The position numbers and the translations under genes are program-made. Shown here in pieces: positions 1-7,987 of a DNA stretch of 48,358 nt. Below the pieces are notes generated by a model that did no database searches, had not been told where the DNA came from, and saw only the letters and a program-made list of their open reading frames with translations. The stretch comes from Chthonomonas calidirosea (GTDB lineage Bacteria > Armatimonadota > Chthonomonadetes > Chthonomonadales > Chthonomonadaceae), in assembly GCA_945878775.1 (NCBI GenBank), contig CAMCUQ010000004.1:1-48358 (forward strand), in the 5' to 3' direction. The stretch's first letter is position 1. Every line of letters begins with the position of its first letter.

Positions 1-128
1 CTTGCCCGAACCGCTAGGGCAAATCCGAAAAAAGAACAGCGTCACCGCCCATCTTACCACCGGAGTCACCGCCCACCGAAGGCGGAAGCGGAACTCAGAG
101 CAAATTCAAGACCAAAATGCACTCGGAT

Positions 129-908
129 TTACCGGAAACTAAAGTATAAGCAGAGGCTTGCAAGGGCGTGCGTGGCAACCTGAATCGCGTTTCCTTCCGC
201 AGTCGAAACCAGTTCGGTATTGATCTGCTCACTACGCGTTCGGTTCACCACCGTGCCACAAACACAACCACCACGCAAACCGAAGACGCTACACAAAGTC
301 AAAAGCGTGGATGCCTCCATCTCATAATTCAAAACATGCAACTGACGCCACTCCTCTGTACTACCCTGAAAACGGCGAGGAACATACTTGGAGTAGGTGT
401 CATAACGCTCTTGACCCGGATAAAAGGTATCAGAAGAGCAGGTAACCCCGACATGATGCACCTTGTTGAGAGCCTTTGCAGAGGTGATCAAAGCCAGAAG
501 CACCTCATGATGTGCCACTGCGGGGTACTCTAAAGGGGCATAGTGGCTCGAAGTGCCTTCCAAACGAACTCCGCCGGTCGTGATCACAAGATCACTCACA
601 TGAATATTGGGCTGAATGGCTCCACAGGTTCCCACACGCAAGAAGGTTTTCACGCCTAACATCGCTAATTCCTCTACAGCAATCGCCAAAGAGGGACCGC
701 CGATGCCCGTAGAGGTGATCAAAACAGGTTTGCCCTCGGCATAGGCAAGCCAAGAACAGAACTCACGGCTCTCAACCAAAAAATGGGGATTCACAAAAGC
801 CTCAGAGCGTGCAATACGCTCCACACGCCCCGGATCACCCGTCACAATACACGAGGTCGCCCCTGCGATCTCCGCGTTAGTCAAGTTCAAATGATGCGCT
901 CTATGCAC
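129..908 (-). CDS. udp: uridine phosphorylase
   Basis: Cytosolic enzyme that splits uridine with phosphate into uracil and ribose-1-phosphate (pyrimidine salvage). The 259-aa product matches the Escherichia coli Udp pattern along its whole length as I remember it: GDPGR at about residues 24-28 (phosphate binding), STGIGGPS, LRVGTCGAIQPN, the substrate loop SSDTFYPGQERYDTY and the ribose-binding NYEMEAS segment. Length is normal for the family. The start is a GTG at 908, chosen because GAGGAG lies 7 bases upstream and the N-terminus aligns with Udp. Its first bases overlap the start of the divergent metallo-beta-lactamase gene. No other nucleoside-salvage gene is nearby. The closely related purine nucleoside phosphorylase DeoD is less likely because of the Udp-type substrate loop. 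Confidence 0.95.
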   Translation of the reverse strand: MHRAHHLNLTNAEIAGATSCIVTGDPGRVERIARSEAFVNPHFLVESREFCSWLAYAEGKPVLITSTGIGGPSLAIAVEELAMLGVKTFLRVGTCGAIQPNIHVSDLVITTGGVRLEGTSSHYAPLEYPAVAHHEVLLALITSAKALNKVHHVGVTCSSDTFYPGQERYDTYSKYVPRRFQGSTEEWRQLHVLNYEMEASTLLTLCSVFGLRGGCVCGTVVNRTRSEQINTELVSTAEGNAIQVATHALASLCLYFSFR

Positions 909-1775
909 TCTAAAACTCCTCTCTATTACCCCCTAATTGCCCTCTTTGGTGCATTGGGTCTCATTGGTTGCGCCACACACCGTCCGCTTCGCGCCAGTTT
1001 TCTGGATGTCGGTCAGGGAGATGCCTGCGTCCTCCAACTCCCCTCTGGCAAAGTCTGCGTTATAGACACAGGAGGCAAACTCACGACCCAAAACGACGAT
1101 ATGGGAAGAAGAGTCCTCCTTCCCTATCTCCGCAGTCAAGGCATTCAACAGATCGATATTCTCCTACTCACTCACCCCGATGAAGACCACACAGGGGGGG
1201 CAGAGACTCTCCTAAAACAGTTTCCCATCCACACCCTCATCCTCAACACCGCAGAGCCTTCGCCTATTCTTCAAACCCTTCACACCATCGCAAACGAGCG
1301 CAAAGTCTCTGTTCGCTATGCCCATGCCGGAGAATGGATCGATTTTCAGGATGGAGTGGAAATGCACATTCTTGCCCCCTCTCCCACACTCTTCACCGCG
1401 AAAGACAACAATAAGAGCCTCGTTCTGCAAGTTAAGTACCGCAAAACCAGCCTCCTTCTCACGGGAGATGCCGAGAGGGAAGAGGAGGAAGACCTCATCG
1501 CTCGTAAGGTTCCTCTTGGCGCGAACCTCCTAAAAGTCGGACACCATGGGAGCCATACCTCGACCTCAGCGGAGTTTCTCACAGCCGTACATCCCCAGAT
1601 CGCCATTCTCTCCGCAGGAAAAAACAACCGATTTGGACACCCACATCCTGAAGTCGTCGAACGCCTGAGTAAAGCCCATGTACAAACCTACCGCACCGAC
1701 CAACACGGAGCTATAACCTGCGATTCCGACGGTGAGAGCCTCACCTGCACACCCTATACCCGATTGCCACAGTGA
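903..1775 (+). CDS. ComEC/Rec2-like metallo-beta-lactamase lipoprotein
   Basis: About 290 aa from the ATG at 903. An N-terminal hydrophobic stretch ends in LIGC (Cys about 23), a plausible lipobox, so the protein is probably a lipoprotein. The rest is the metallo-beta-lactamase fold found at the C-terminus of ComEC: FLDVGQGDAC, the metal motif HPDEDH (about 91-96), LLTGDAE, VGHHGSHTS and the late FGHPHP. In ComEC this domain is thought to act as a nuclease or phosphodiesterase during DNA uptake. Here it stands alone, so substrate and role are unknown. No clear ribosome binding site precedes 903 or the alternative ATG at 891. Both candidate starts lie inside the opposing udp gene. The 3' end overlaps the convergent M48 protease gene by 22 bases. 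Confidence 0.88.
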   Translation: MHSKTPLYYPLIALFGALGLIGCATHRPLRASFLDVGQGDACVLQLPSGKVCVIDTGGKLTTQNDDMGRRVLLPYLRSQGIQQIDILLLTHPDEDHTGGAETLLKQFPIHTLILNTAEPSPILQTLHTIANERKVSVRYAHAGEWIDFQDGVEMHILAPSPTLFTAKDNNKSLVLQVKYRKTSLLLTGDAEREEEEDLIARKVPLGANLLKVGHHGSHTSTSAEFLTAVHPQIAILSAGKNNRFGHPHPEVVERLSKAHVQTYRTDQHGAITCDSDGESLTCTPYTRLPQ

Positions 1776-2803
1776 GCGCAAAAACTCACATTCCCCGGCA
1801 AATCTATATTACAATGAGAGCAGTGTTTCCGTGCCACTTCAGGGGGAGCCTGTAGATCGTCTCCACACTTTGGGCAGTAGTGAACAATCGCAGAGGCGAC
1901 ATATCCGCACTTTCGGCAGGTCACTTGAGGACCCATCTGAGACCCACCGCCCATATCCATAGGATACTTCCCGTTCAGGATCGCACCGTAGCTCCCTTCT
2001 CGAAGCCACTCGTCCAGCCCCTTCTCGCGGTAAACCACCTGCGGATGATCTAATTGCCACGTATAAAGCAGAAAGAGCAGTGCTTTCGAGACTCCCTTCA
2101 GCCCCGAATTATCCATGTGATCCTGCGCCTGTGCGCGGAACGCGTCCAAGTTCATCTCTCCATTAAACCGAGTCGAGCCTGCGCCAAGCTTCATAATGGT
2201 TCGGAGAGCAACCTCCACATCTTGGCAAACCAATGCGCCTGCCCTATCGCAGCTAAACTCTGCTTGACGCATCCACTCCATAAAACCCATTACCAAACCC
2301 ATACCCGCCAGCTTCCCAAGCCCAAGCGTCAACTGTCCAATCTCTTCCAGAAGCGGAATCAAGAGCAATCCTACCATATGATACAGCACATGACCACACT
2401 TGATATGCCCCAACTCATGCCCCAAAATAAACAATATCTCCTCATCGGTAAAGTCATCTATGAGGGCAGAGTGCAGAACAATATACGTGCGTGCCATCCC
2501 AGCAGTATAGGCATTATAGGTATTGTTATACCGAACATACAGCTCCGGTTCCGGCACATCCATAATGGCGCACGCCTCTTGGAGCAGAGCATACAGTGTC
2601 GGAAATTGGTCTGTGCCACACCGTATCGACTCCGCCGAGTTACGCGCATAACTGATAGAGTCCCAGCCCCATTCGTTGATCTTCCGCACGAGCATCGGAA
2701 GCACAGGCATCTTTTGCAGATTGTCCAGTGCCACCTTATCTGCGGTGCTCACAAACGCCTCGGCACTAATAAAAGGAAACCGTTTTCGTTGCCTATCAGC
2801 CAT
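1754..2803 (-). CDS. M48-family metalloprotease with two C-terminal zinc ribbons
   Basis: 349 aa. A zinc protease of the HtpX/Ste24 clan: HELGH at 129-133 gives two His ligands and the catalytic Glu, and the Glu in EFSCDRAG (about 182) is the third ligand. A hydrophobic stretch at about 140-175 may be a membrane hairpin; there is no N-terminal signal. The last 54 residues (from about 296) form two CxxC...CxxC zinc ribbons (CRKCG/CPKCG and CSHCN/CAHCG), an uncommon addition for M48 enzymes that suggests partner or nucleic-acid binding. It is the last gene of the long minus-strand cluster, 14 bases after the dehydrogenase. Membrane-protein quality control is a reasonable guess for its function. 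Confidence 0.9.
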   Translation of the reverse strand: MADRQRKRFPFISAEAFVSTADKVALDNLQKMPVLPMLVRKINEWGWDSISYARNSAESIRCGTDQFPTLYALLQEACAIMDVPEPELYVRYNNTYNAYTAGMARTYIVLHSALIDDFTDEEILFILGHELGHIKCGHVLYHMVGLLLIPLLEEIGQLTLGLGKLAGMGLVMGFMEWMRQAEFSCDRAGALVCQDVEVALRTIMKLGAGSTRFNGEMNLDAFRAQAQDHMDNSGLKGVSKALLFLLYTWQLDHPQVVYREKGLDEWLREGSYGAILNGKYPMDMGGGSQMGPQVTCRKCGYVASAIVHYCPKCGDDLQAPPEVARKHCSHCNIDLPGNVSFCAHCGNRV

Positions 2804-2817
2804 GCAGCCCTCCCTTC

Positions 2818-3807
2818 TCAGTACCCTCGCACAAAGTCATACAGGTTGTTCAACCGCTCCTCACTCAGATAACGATGCAGGTTTTCCGCAAAAAGTTGTG
2901 CCGCCCGCACAAAGTAGTGGGGGGTCACTCCTGCGACATGTGGTGAGATAAGCACATTCGGAAAATCCCAAAGCGGACTCTCTGTAGGCAAAGGCTCTTG
3001 CTCAAAGACATCCAAGCCTGCGCCCGCAATTCGCTCCTCTGCAAGAGCTTTAATGAGTGCCGACTCGTCAATCACCTTGCCTCGTGCGATGTTATAGAGG
3101 TACGCGGTGGGCTTCATGGCGTCCAACACCTCGGCATCTAACAAGTGATGATTCGAAGGTGCATAGGGAACTGCGACGCATACATGATCCGACTCTGCGA
3201 GTAACCGCCTCAGCTCCGAAGGAGGGTAGATGGCATCGAGTTTTATAGAGGCGTCGAAGCGTGCTTCAGGGTCTCGTTTTGTGGCGATAATCCGCATCCC
3301 AAACCCTTGTGCCCGCAATGCCAACCCCTCACCAATATGCCCCAGCCCCACAATGCCGAGCGTCTGTCCTGTCAACTCCCCTGCCCCCGCGCTCCACTTA
3401 TCGCGTCGCCACTCCCGCGCCAGTTGTCCACGTAGATGATGGTGCATTCCGCGCGTAAACATCAGCATCCAAGCCATGACATGCTCGGCAATATTCGCTC
3501 CATGAACCCCGCTCGCCGTTGTCAACATCAGGTTCCGTTCCAGCAGTTGCGGAGTCACTTTCCCATCCAGCCCCGCACTCCAAAAACTGATCCAGCGCAG
3601 TGCCTTGGCTTGTTCCACATAAGACGCGCTAAGATTCCCACAACAGACAACCTCCGCCTCGCCAATATGCGCTCCAATCGCCTCACCCGTTACAAAATGG
3701 ACCTGCACCTGCTCTCGTAGTAGCGCATCTCCCTCAATCGCATCTCGAAACGGCTTCGCATCGGAATCTTTTGGATCCAACGCCACCAGCACCACTCTAC
3801 GGCTCAT
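2818..3807 (-). CDS. D-isomer-specific 2-hydroxyacid dehydrogenase
   Basis: 329 aa. NAD(P)-dependent reduction of a 2-oxoacid to a D-2-hydroxyacid, or the reverse. The Rossmann motif is GLGHIG (about 154-159), and the catalytic residues are visible: Arg 242 in NIARGK, Glu 271 in EQEP and His 290 in SPHVAG. Length is normal. The start at 3807 is chosen because its ATG overlaps the upstream stop (ATGA) and AGGAGG stands just upstream; the longer frame beginning at 3849 would intrude into the PtsI-like gene. Translational coupling with that gene is likely. The substrate cannot be read from sequence; glyoxylate/hydroxypyruvate reductase-type enzymes are the closest in layout. Confidence 0.92.
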   Translation of the reverse strand: MSRRVVLVALDPKDSDAKPFRDAIEGDALLREQVQVHFVTGEAIGAHIGEAEVVCCGNLSASYVEQAKALRWISFWSAGLDGKVTPQLLERNLMLTTASGVHGANIAEHVMAWMLMFTRGMHHHLRGQLAREWRRDKWSAGAGELTGQTLGIVGLGHIGEGLALRAQGFGMRIIATKRDPEARFDASIKLDAIYPPSELRRLLAESDHVCVAVPYAPSNHHLLDAEVLDAMKPTAYLYNIARGKVIDESALIKALAEERIAGAGLDVFEQEPLPTESPLWDFPNVLISPHVAGVTPHYFVRAAQLFAENLHRYLSEERLNNLYDFVRGY

Positions 3808-5063
3808 TCGGCTCCTCCTTGCAAATACTTCACCACCAATGCCCGACACACGCTCACATTGATGCCTCGCAACGCCTGTTTCAGTGCAGGAACCTGCTCC
3901 GCGATCACACGTAACCCACTCACTCCAACCCCCAAAAATGAACGCAACAGCACATCACTCTCTTCAGCAGCCACATCATAATTCAACTCTGCGATTACAG
4001 GCAGACCATAGTTCCCACACGTCACGCAGAGGCTCTCAAGCCACCCCATACTCTCCTCGATCCAGCTCCCCGTCTCCCACAGCAGGCTCACCCGTGTGGC
4101 TCCATTCTCTGCCCATTTTGCCACCATCGCCTGCAAGTCGGCTTCACTCTCCTCTCCCCTCACTTTTACACAAATCTCCAGCCCCAGCAGAGGTATTTTG
4201 GAGGGACGCTCCCGCTCCTCACACTCCGCCTCATAATCCACCAAAGCCTCGCGATACTCTGCCAAGCCCCACCCCTCTAAGTCTTCACGGGGATTCAAAA
4301 GCAGAGTGATCTCGGCACGCGCGGCGGCTTCCAGCAACGCACTACTCGCCAGAGTATAGTCGTCAGGAATAAGCAGAGGCTTCCCTTGGGACGCCTCAAT
4401 AAGAATGGAGAGAGGAGAGTATAACTGAAATTCGGCAAGATTCAGAGGAAGAAGAGGAGGTTCACCAGCGAAAGCAAATCCACCAAGCGACTCTGTGGAA
4501 CGATACACATACAGGGCATCTGCCCCCGCCTCCAGAGCCATTTCCACATCGTTGGGGTAGGCAACCTGTGCTATCACCAAAATGGTGCGTTTATCGGAGG
4601 TTACGGCAGGGAGGTGTTGCTCCTCCAAAAAGATACGCTGTCTTGGGGCAATATGATCATACTCCGCCTGATACTGGGCTATCTCCATAGGGTCGGGGTC
4701 GATAAGAACCACCCCATTCGAGGCGTCCAAGAGCAGAAGAAGGTCCTCCTCCATCCGCTCCATAAGGTTCAAAACACCAGAGACAACCTTGATACCTGGC
4801 AGGGGCGTGTCTGGAGCGAGCTTCTCAGCCACAATTCCAACCACATCTGCCCACTTGATCGTACCGGCAAGCGCAACGGCATGGGCAAAATCCTCCACCA
4901 CCAAAATAATTTCTGGCTTCTCGGAGTCACGGCGCGAGGCTAGTCTCTGTACAATAGAGGCGGGAACTTCAGGGCTGAGCGGGATTCCAGATTGTTGACG
5001 GATAGTAGCAGACGTTCCGAGTGCCATTCCGCTTCCAAGCCCAATACCCCGTAGGCGTGCCAT
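3804..5063 (-). CDS. PtsI-like (PEP-utilising enzyme family) protein lacking the active-site His
   Basis: 419 aa. No catalytic match is obvious, but landmarks follow the order of PEP-protein phosphotransferase (enzyme I). The N-terminus GIGLGSGMALG resembles its opening motif. A swivelling-domain-like stretch runs to about residue 127, ending NGVVLIDPDP. The linker AQYQ is followed by a barrel-like part with PNDVEMALEAGADALYVYRS (like the enzyme I EDVEMALEAGADGIGLYRTE region) and a C-terminus like LLGLGVxxLS (SFLGVGVSGLRV). Where enzyme I carries its phosphorylated His (GGxTSHAAI) there is only EKLAPDTPLPG (about 80-90), so it is probably not a phosphotransferase. It starts 5 bases after the ABC ATPase gene and overlaps the dehydrogenase gene. 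A regulatory or binding role is inferred. Family placement is moderately sure. Confidence 0.6.
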   Translation of the reverse strand: MARLRGIGLGSGMALGTSATIRQQSGIPLSPEVPASIVQRLASRRDSEKPEIILVVEDFAHAVALAGTIKWADVVGIVAEKLAPDTPLPGIKVVSGVLNLMERMEEDLLLLLDASNGVVLIDPDPMEIAQYQAEYDHIAPRQRIFLEEQHLPAVTSDKRTILVIAQVAYPNDVEMALEAGADALYVYRSTESLGGFAFAGEPPLLPLNLAEFQLYSPLSILIEASQGKPLLIPDDYTLASSALLEAAARAEITLLLNPREDLEGWGLAEYREALVDYEAECEERERPSKIPLLGLEICVKVRGEESEADLQAMVAKWAENGATRVSLLWETGSWIEESMGWLESLCVTCGNYGLPVIAELNYDVAAEESDVLLRSFLGVGVSGLRVIAEQVPALKQALRGINVSVCRALVVKYLQGGAE

Positions 5064-5068
5064 CCGTT

Positions 5069-5809
5069 CTAAAGTTCCGCGCCCTGCATAGTACCAACCT
5101 GAATATCGATATTCGCACGGTCTTCGATTTTTGCGATCTTACCATCACGGATCCAAACGACTCTGTCTGAAACGTTGACCATTTTATAGTCGTGCGTTGC
5201 TGTAATAATGGTCACGCCCTGCTCTCGATTCAACTCCCGAAGCAGTTCAATGATCTCCTCACCCGTCTTTAGGTCGAGGTTTCCAGTAGGCTCATCGGCA
5301 AGAATGATCGCAGGGTTATTTGCCAAAGAGCGTGCAATCGCGACACGCTGTTGTTGTCCTCCTGAAAGCTGTGTTGGGCGGTGGTGAAGGCGATGCCCAA
5401 GCCCCACAATATTAAGCAGTTCTATGCCGCGCTCAATGCCCTGATCCGTGGGAGTGCCTGCAAAAATAGTGGGGAGAGTCACGTTCTCCAAAGCCGTCAT
5501 AACCGGAATAAGGTTGTAGCTCTGAAAAATATAACCGATGGTATGACACCGAAGGTAAGCCAATTCCCGCGCATCTAACTGTGCCATGTCCACATCATTG
5601 ATAAAGACAGACCCTTCATCCGGCTTATCTAGTCCTCCAATCGCGTTAAACAGAGTCGATTTCCCCGATCCGGAAGGTCCCATGATCGAGATATATTCAC
5701 CCCGCTTGATGTCCAGATCAACGCCATTGAGAGCGCGAAGAATCTCTTCTCCCATCTGGTAAATCTTCACCAAGCCCTTTGTTCGTACTACATACTCGTG
5801 CGCTGCCAC
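5069..5809 (-). CDS. ABC transporter ATP-binding protein (MacB/LolD type)
   Basis: 246 aa, the usual length for LolD/MacB/FtsE-type ATPases that work with FtsX-fold permeases. Walker A is GPSGSGKS (44-51), a Q-loop lies in FQSYNL, the signature is LSGGQQQR (148-155), and Walker B is AIILADEP (167-174) followed by TGNLD and the switch His in TATHD. It acts on the inner face of the cytoplasmic membrane. It follows the small FtsX-like gene by 28 bases. The natural partners are that permease and the large M28-FtsX fusion of the same cluster. This family usually drives lipoprotein release, envelope mechanotransmission or peptide/macrolide efflux rather than small-molecule import. The cargo is unknown. 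Confidence 0.95.
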   Translation of the reverse strand: MAAHEYVVRTKGLVKIYQMGEEILRALNGVDLDIKRGEYISIMGPSGSGKSTLFNAIGGLDKPDEGSVFINDVDMAQLDARELAYLRCHTIGYIFQSYNLIPVMTALENVTLPTIFAGTPTDQGIERGIELLNIVGLGHRLHHRPTQLSGGQQQRVAIARSLANNPAIILADEPTGNLDLKTGEEIIELLRELNREQGVTIITATHDYKMVNVSDRVVWIRDGKIAKIEDRANIDIQVGTMQGAEL

Positions 5810-5837
5810 TCTCTGCTCACCTCCTTCAAAATCCGAT

Positions 5838-6473
5838 TTAGACTTCCGAACGCAATGCTGCCACAGGGGGCATCTGGGCGGCGCGACGCGCCGGAGGAAC
5901 CGCTGCCAATAAGGTGATAGTCACCCCAATAACAATAGACAGCCCGACCTCCCTTAGAGTACCGCTCCAAAACGCGCCCCCCATGTCCGCAGTGCCTTTG
6001 GTCAAAACATGAATACCGACGGTAATAAGCCAGCCAATAAACCACCCCAGAGTCGACGCCAAGCTTCCCATGAGAGCCGCCTCGATGAAGAACAGCTTCA
6101 CCACAAAGTTATCCAATGCCCCAAGGCATTTCATGGTTCCAATCTCTTTGAAGCGTTCTGTCACAGACATCAGCATCGCGTTCATAATGCCCACAAAACA
6201 GACGAGGAGCGCCATCACCGCCAGCCAGGTCTGCCTATTTGCGGCGGCAATCGCCTCTTTGCTACTCGTGTCCACGGGAAATAGCCCCGAAGCCCGCACC
6301 GAGCTAAAGAAGGCAATGCCCAAAAAGATACCACTCGCCGTGATCAACGAGCGCATCCAGCGAATCCGTATCCCTTGCAGACTGATCTGCCACGCCTTGC
6401 TAAATGGCAGTTGTATCTGCTTCTGTACCCGTATCTGCGCTTGCTCTTTTGATCCTGTTGGATTGCCGCTCAT
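5838..6473 (-). CDS. minimal FtsX-like ABC permease without the periplasmic core domain
   Basis: 211 aa with four predicted membrane helices at about 42-60, 82-104, 130-152 and 176-193. The FtsX signature around NAMLMSVTERFKEIGTMKCLGA (about 98-120) contacts the ATPase, and the C-terminus ends PPARRAAQMPPVAAL, as usual in this family. The loop between helices 1 and 2 is only about 20 residues, whereas MacB/LolC proteins carry a periplasmic core of about 200 residues there. It is therefore a stripped membrane module that could pair with the M28-FtsX fusion, which has a large ectodomain. It lies between the PqqD-like gene (15 bases) and the ATPase gene. The frame is intact, so it does not look like a decayed gene. 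Confidence 0.88.
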   Translation of the reverse strand: MSGNPTGSKEQAQIRVQKQIQLPFSKAWQISLQGIRIRWMRSLITASGIFLGIAFFSSVRASGLFPVDTSSKEAIAAANRQTWLAVMALLVCFVGIMNAMLMSVTERFKEIGTMKCLGALDNFVVKLFFIEAALMGSLASTLGWFIGWLITVGIHVLTKGTADMGGAFWSGTLREVGLSIVIGVTITLLAAVPPARRAAQMPPVAALRSEV

Positions 6474-6488
6474 GGCGTACTCTACTCC

Positions 6489-6929
6489 CTATGACTTCTT
6501 GCCCACGCGCTTGTAAAACCCGATAAAATTCCTCTGATGGAGCATCTGCAAAAACATGGTGACTGAGACCTCTGCCTCACGGCGATTCATCTTGTACTCG
6601 TGCCCCGTCTTCTGCACAATCGCCTCCACCGTATGCGTACCATCACATAATTCCCACACAAAACCACCCACTTCATCTAACTCCACGTGCCGTGCTTCGG
6701 GGAAACGAAACCACTTTGAGACCCACTTTGTCATCCGCTTGGGGTGATGATTCGTAGGAACGCTCAGCACCAGTTCGCCCGTCTCCCGTTTCTCCCACGT
6801 CAAAAGGGAGTTTCGCCCAGGACGCAAATGCAGAGCTGCCTTGCGATCCACCTCTGGCGGTTTCAGCTTTAAGAAGGGCAGGTATTTCCCTGCGGTATAG
6901 TAGAGACGGTATTTCAGTGGCAAACGCAT
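6489..6929 (-). CDS. PqqD-like peptide-binding protein
   Basis: 146 aa. The C-terminal half resembles the PqqD / RiPP recognition-element fold: an LDEVGGFVWELCDGTHTVEAI segment (about 82-102), then helices ending MLHQRNFIGF. The domain normally binds a leader peptide and presents it to a radical-SAM or other modifying enzyme. No radical-SAM gene or obvious precursor peptide occurs in this window. The N-terminal 60 residues are basic and of unknown fold. Its start overlaps the end of the preceding gene by 16 bases, so translation is probably coupled. Together with the FtsX/ABC genes, this hints at handling of a modified peptide or of an envelope protein. Many orphan PqqD-like proteins have no known partner. 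Confidence 0.75.
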   Translation of the reverse strand: MRLPLKYRLYYTAGKYLPFLKLKPPEVDRKAALHLRPGRNSLLTWEKRETGELVLSVPTNHHPKRMTKWVSKWFRFPEARHVELDEVGGFVWELCDGTHTVEAIVQKTGHEYKMNRREAEVSVTMFLQMLHQRNFIGFYKRVGKKS

Positions 6930-7987
6930 CGACGGACTACCTCATCCCACACATCCAGAGAACGCGCATGGCGCCATACCTGAATAGCGTATATCTTGTT
7001 ACTTTCTGGACAATGCCACGTCTCCGCTTCATAGCACGAAGGCACGTTTCGAAGAGAGAGTTTCGCCTCTCGTACTGCCCGAAGGCGGGTCAAAGGCGTG
7101 AGCTTTCCAACATACCGAATCCGCTCATGCCCCTCTTCAGTAGTCTCTGTCACACTAAAGCGTTTCAGAGCAACGTTCGCATGATTGGTGAACCAGTCTT
7201 TGAGGCTAAACTTCTTCAGCGTCACGTTCGCCAATCCCCAACGATCCACAACGATCCGCTCCGCGCCCCGTTGAAACACAAGCTGAATATAGCCGGAAAG
7301 CAGCTTCTGTGATGCCAACCGGAACCCCTCTGGTATCTCAACTTGCAGATCGTACAATGCCCACAGATCATAACCGTTCGTGCTGTGGTCTTCCAGCGAA
7401 GAGAAGAGCCTAGAAGCGATGGAAGCAATGGCATTCTGCTCCCTGCCAAGCCCAAGCACCTGCGCCACAAGCACACGATTACAACGAGAACAGTACCAAA
7501 TTTTGCCCTGCCCGCGCCCATTTCCAGTCCAGGAGAAGTTCATCGCTCGCCGTTCGGAGTTCTCTCCCTCTTCCTTCTCCGACTTTGTGGATGCCTCTAG
7601 CTTTTCGCCCGACTTCTTCGCCTGCTTGGTAATATCTTTGAGAAACTTCTCTAAGTTTGCCTTCAAATCTACCTTGGGCGGAAGCGGAGGCGGGCGACGC
7701 AACCACCGCCGAAAATGAGGTGCAAGCACATGATAGAACGTCTTCACCTCTGGTTTGGCGGCGTCCGTCCAACGAATTTGCACGGTCAAACTCCCCTCAC
7801 CCGGCGAATCGACCCGCAAATACCCACTCTCCCTATCCATCGAAAAGCCCGTCACGTTCCAATCGGGGGGGAGATTACAACGAACCCCCTGCCACCCAAC
7901 TACCGTTATTGCCTTCTCTACTGTTGGCGTACCAGCCACCTCTTCTGGCTCCAGAGGCTCTTGTTTGTCGTCATCCGTTCGCTTCAC
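6914..7987 (-). CDS. unknown protein with an internal duplication and one CxxC
   Basis: 357 aa, family not recognised. No signal peptide or membrane helix is visible, so it is probably cytosolic. The sequence appears to be two copies of one unit. An N-terminal piece (LPPDWNVTG..., about 39-75) matches IPEGFRLAS... (about 218-255), and WYCSRCNRVLVAQV (about 164-177) matches WHCPESNKIYAIQV near the C-terminus. The second unit has lost the CxxC (166-169), so only the first could bind metal. A charged Lys/Glu-rich linker (about 105-150) separates parts of the first unit. The start ATG overlaps the upstream stop (ATGA) and the end overlaps the PqqD-like gene, so it is embedded in the cluster. Its function is unknown. 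Confidence 0.8.
   Translation of the reverse strand: MKRTDDDKQEPLEPEEVAGTPTVEKAITVVGWQGVRCNLPPDWNVTGFSMDRESGYLRVDSPGEGSLTVQIRWTDAAKPEVKTFYHVLAPHFRRWLRRPPPLPPKVDLKANLEKFLKDITKQAKKSGEKLEASTKSEKEEGENSERRAMNFSWTGNGRGQGKIWYCSRCNRVLVAQVLGLGREQNAIASIASRLFSSLEDHSTNGYDLWALYDLQVEIPEGFRLASQKLLSGYIQLVFQRGAERIVVDRWGLANVTLKKFSLKDWFTNHANVALKRFSVTETTEEGHERIRYVGKLTPLTRLRAVREAKLSLRNVPSCYEAETWHCPESNKIYAIQVWRHARSLDVWDEVVRRCVCH

Noticed and set aside
1-128. Repeated GTCACCGCCCA (two copies) near the left edge
   Set aside because: Only two copies close together with no spacer pattern; too little to call a repeat array.
1-140. Plus-strand open frame from the left edge, with a VTAH repeat
   Set aside because: Short, basic and low in recognisable features; it ends 12 bases inside the udp gene. 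It could be the tail of a convergent gene but nothing supports it.
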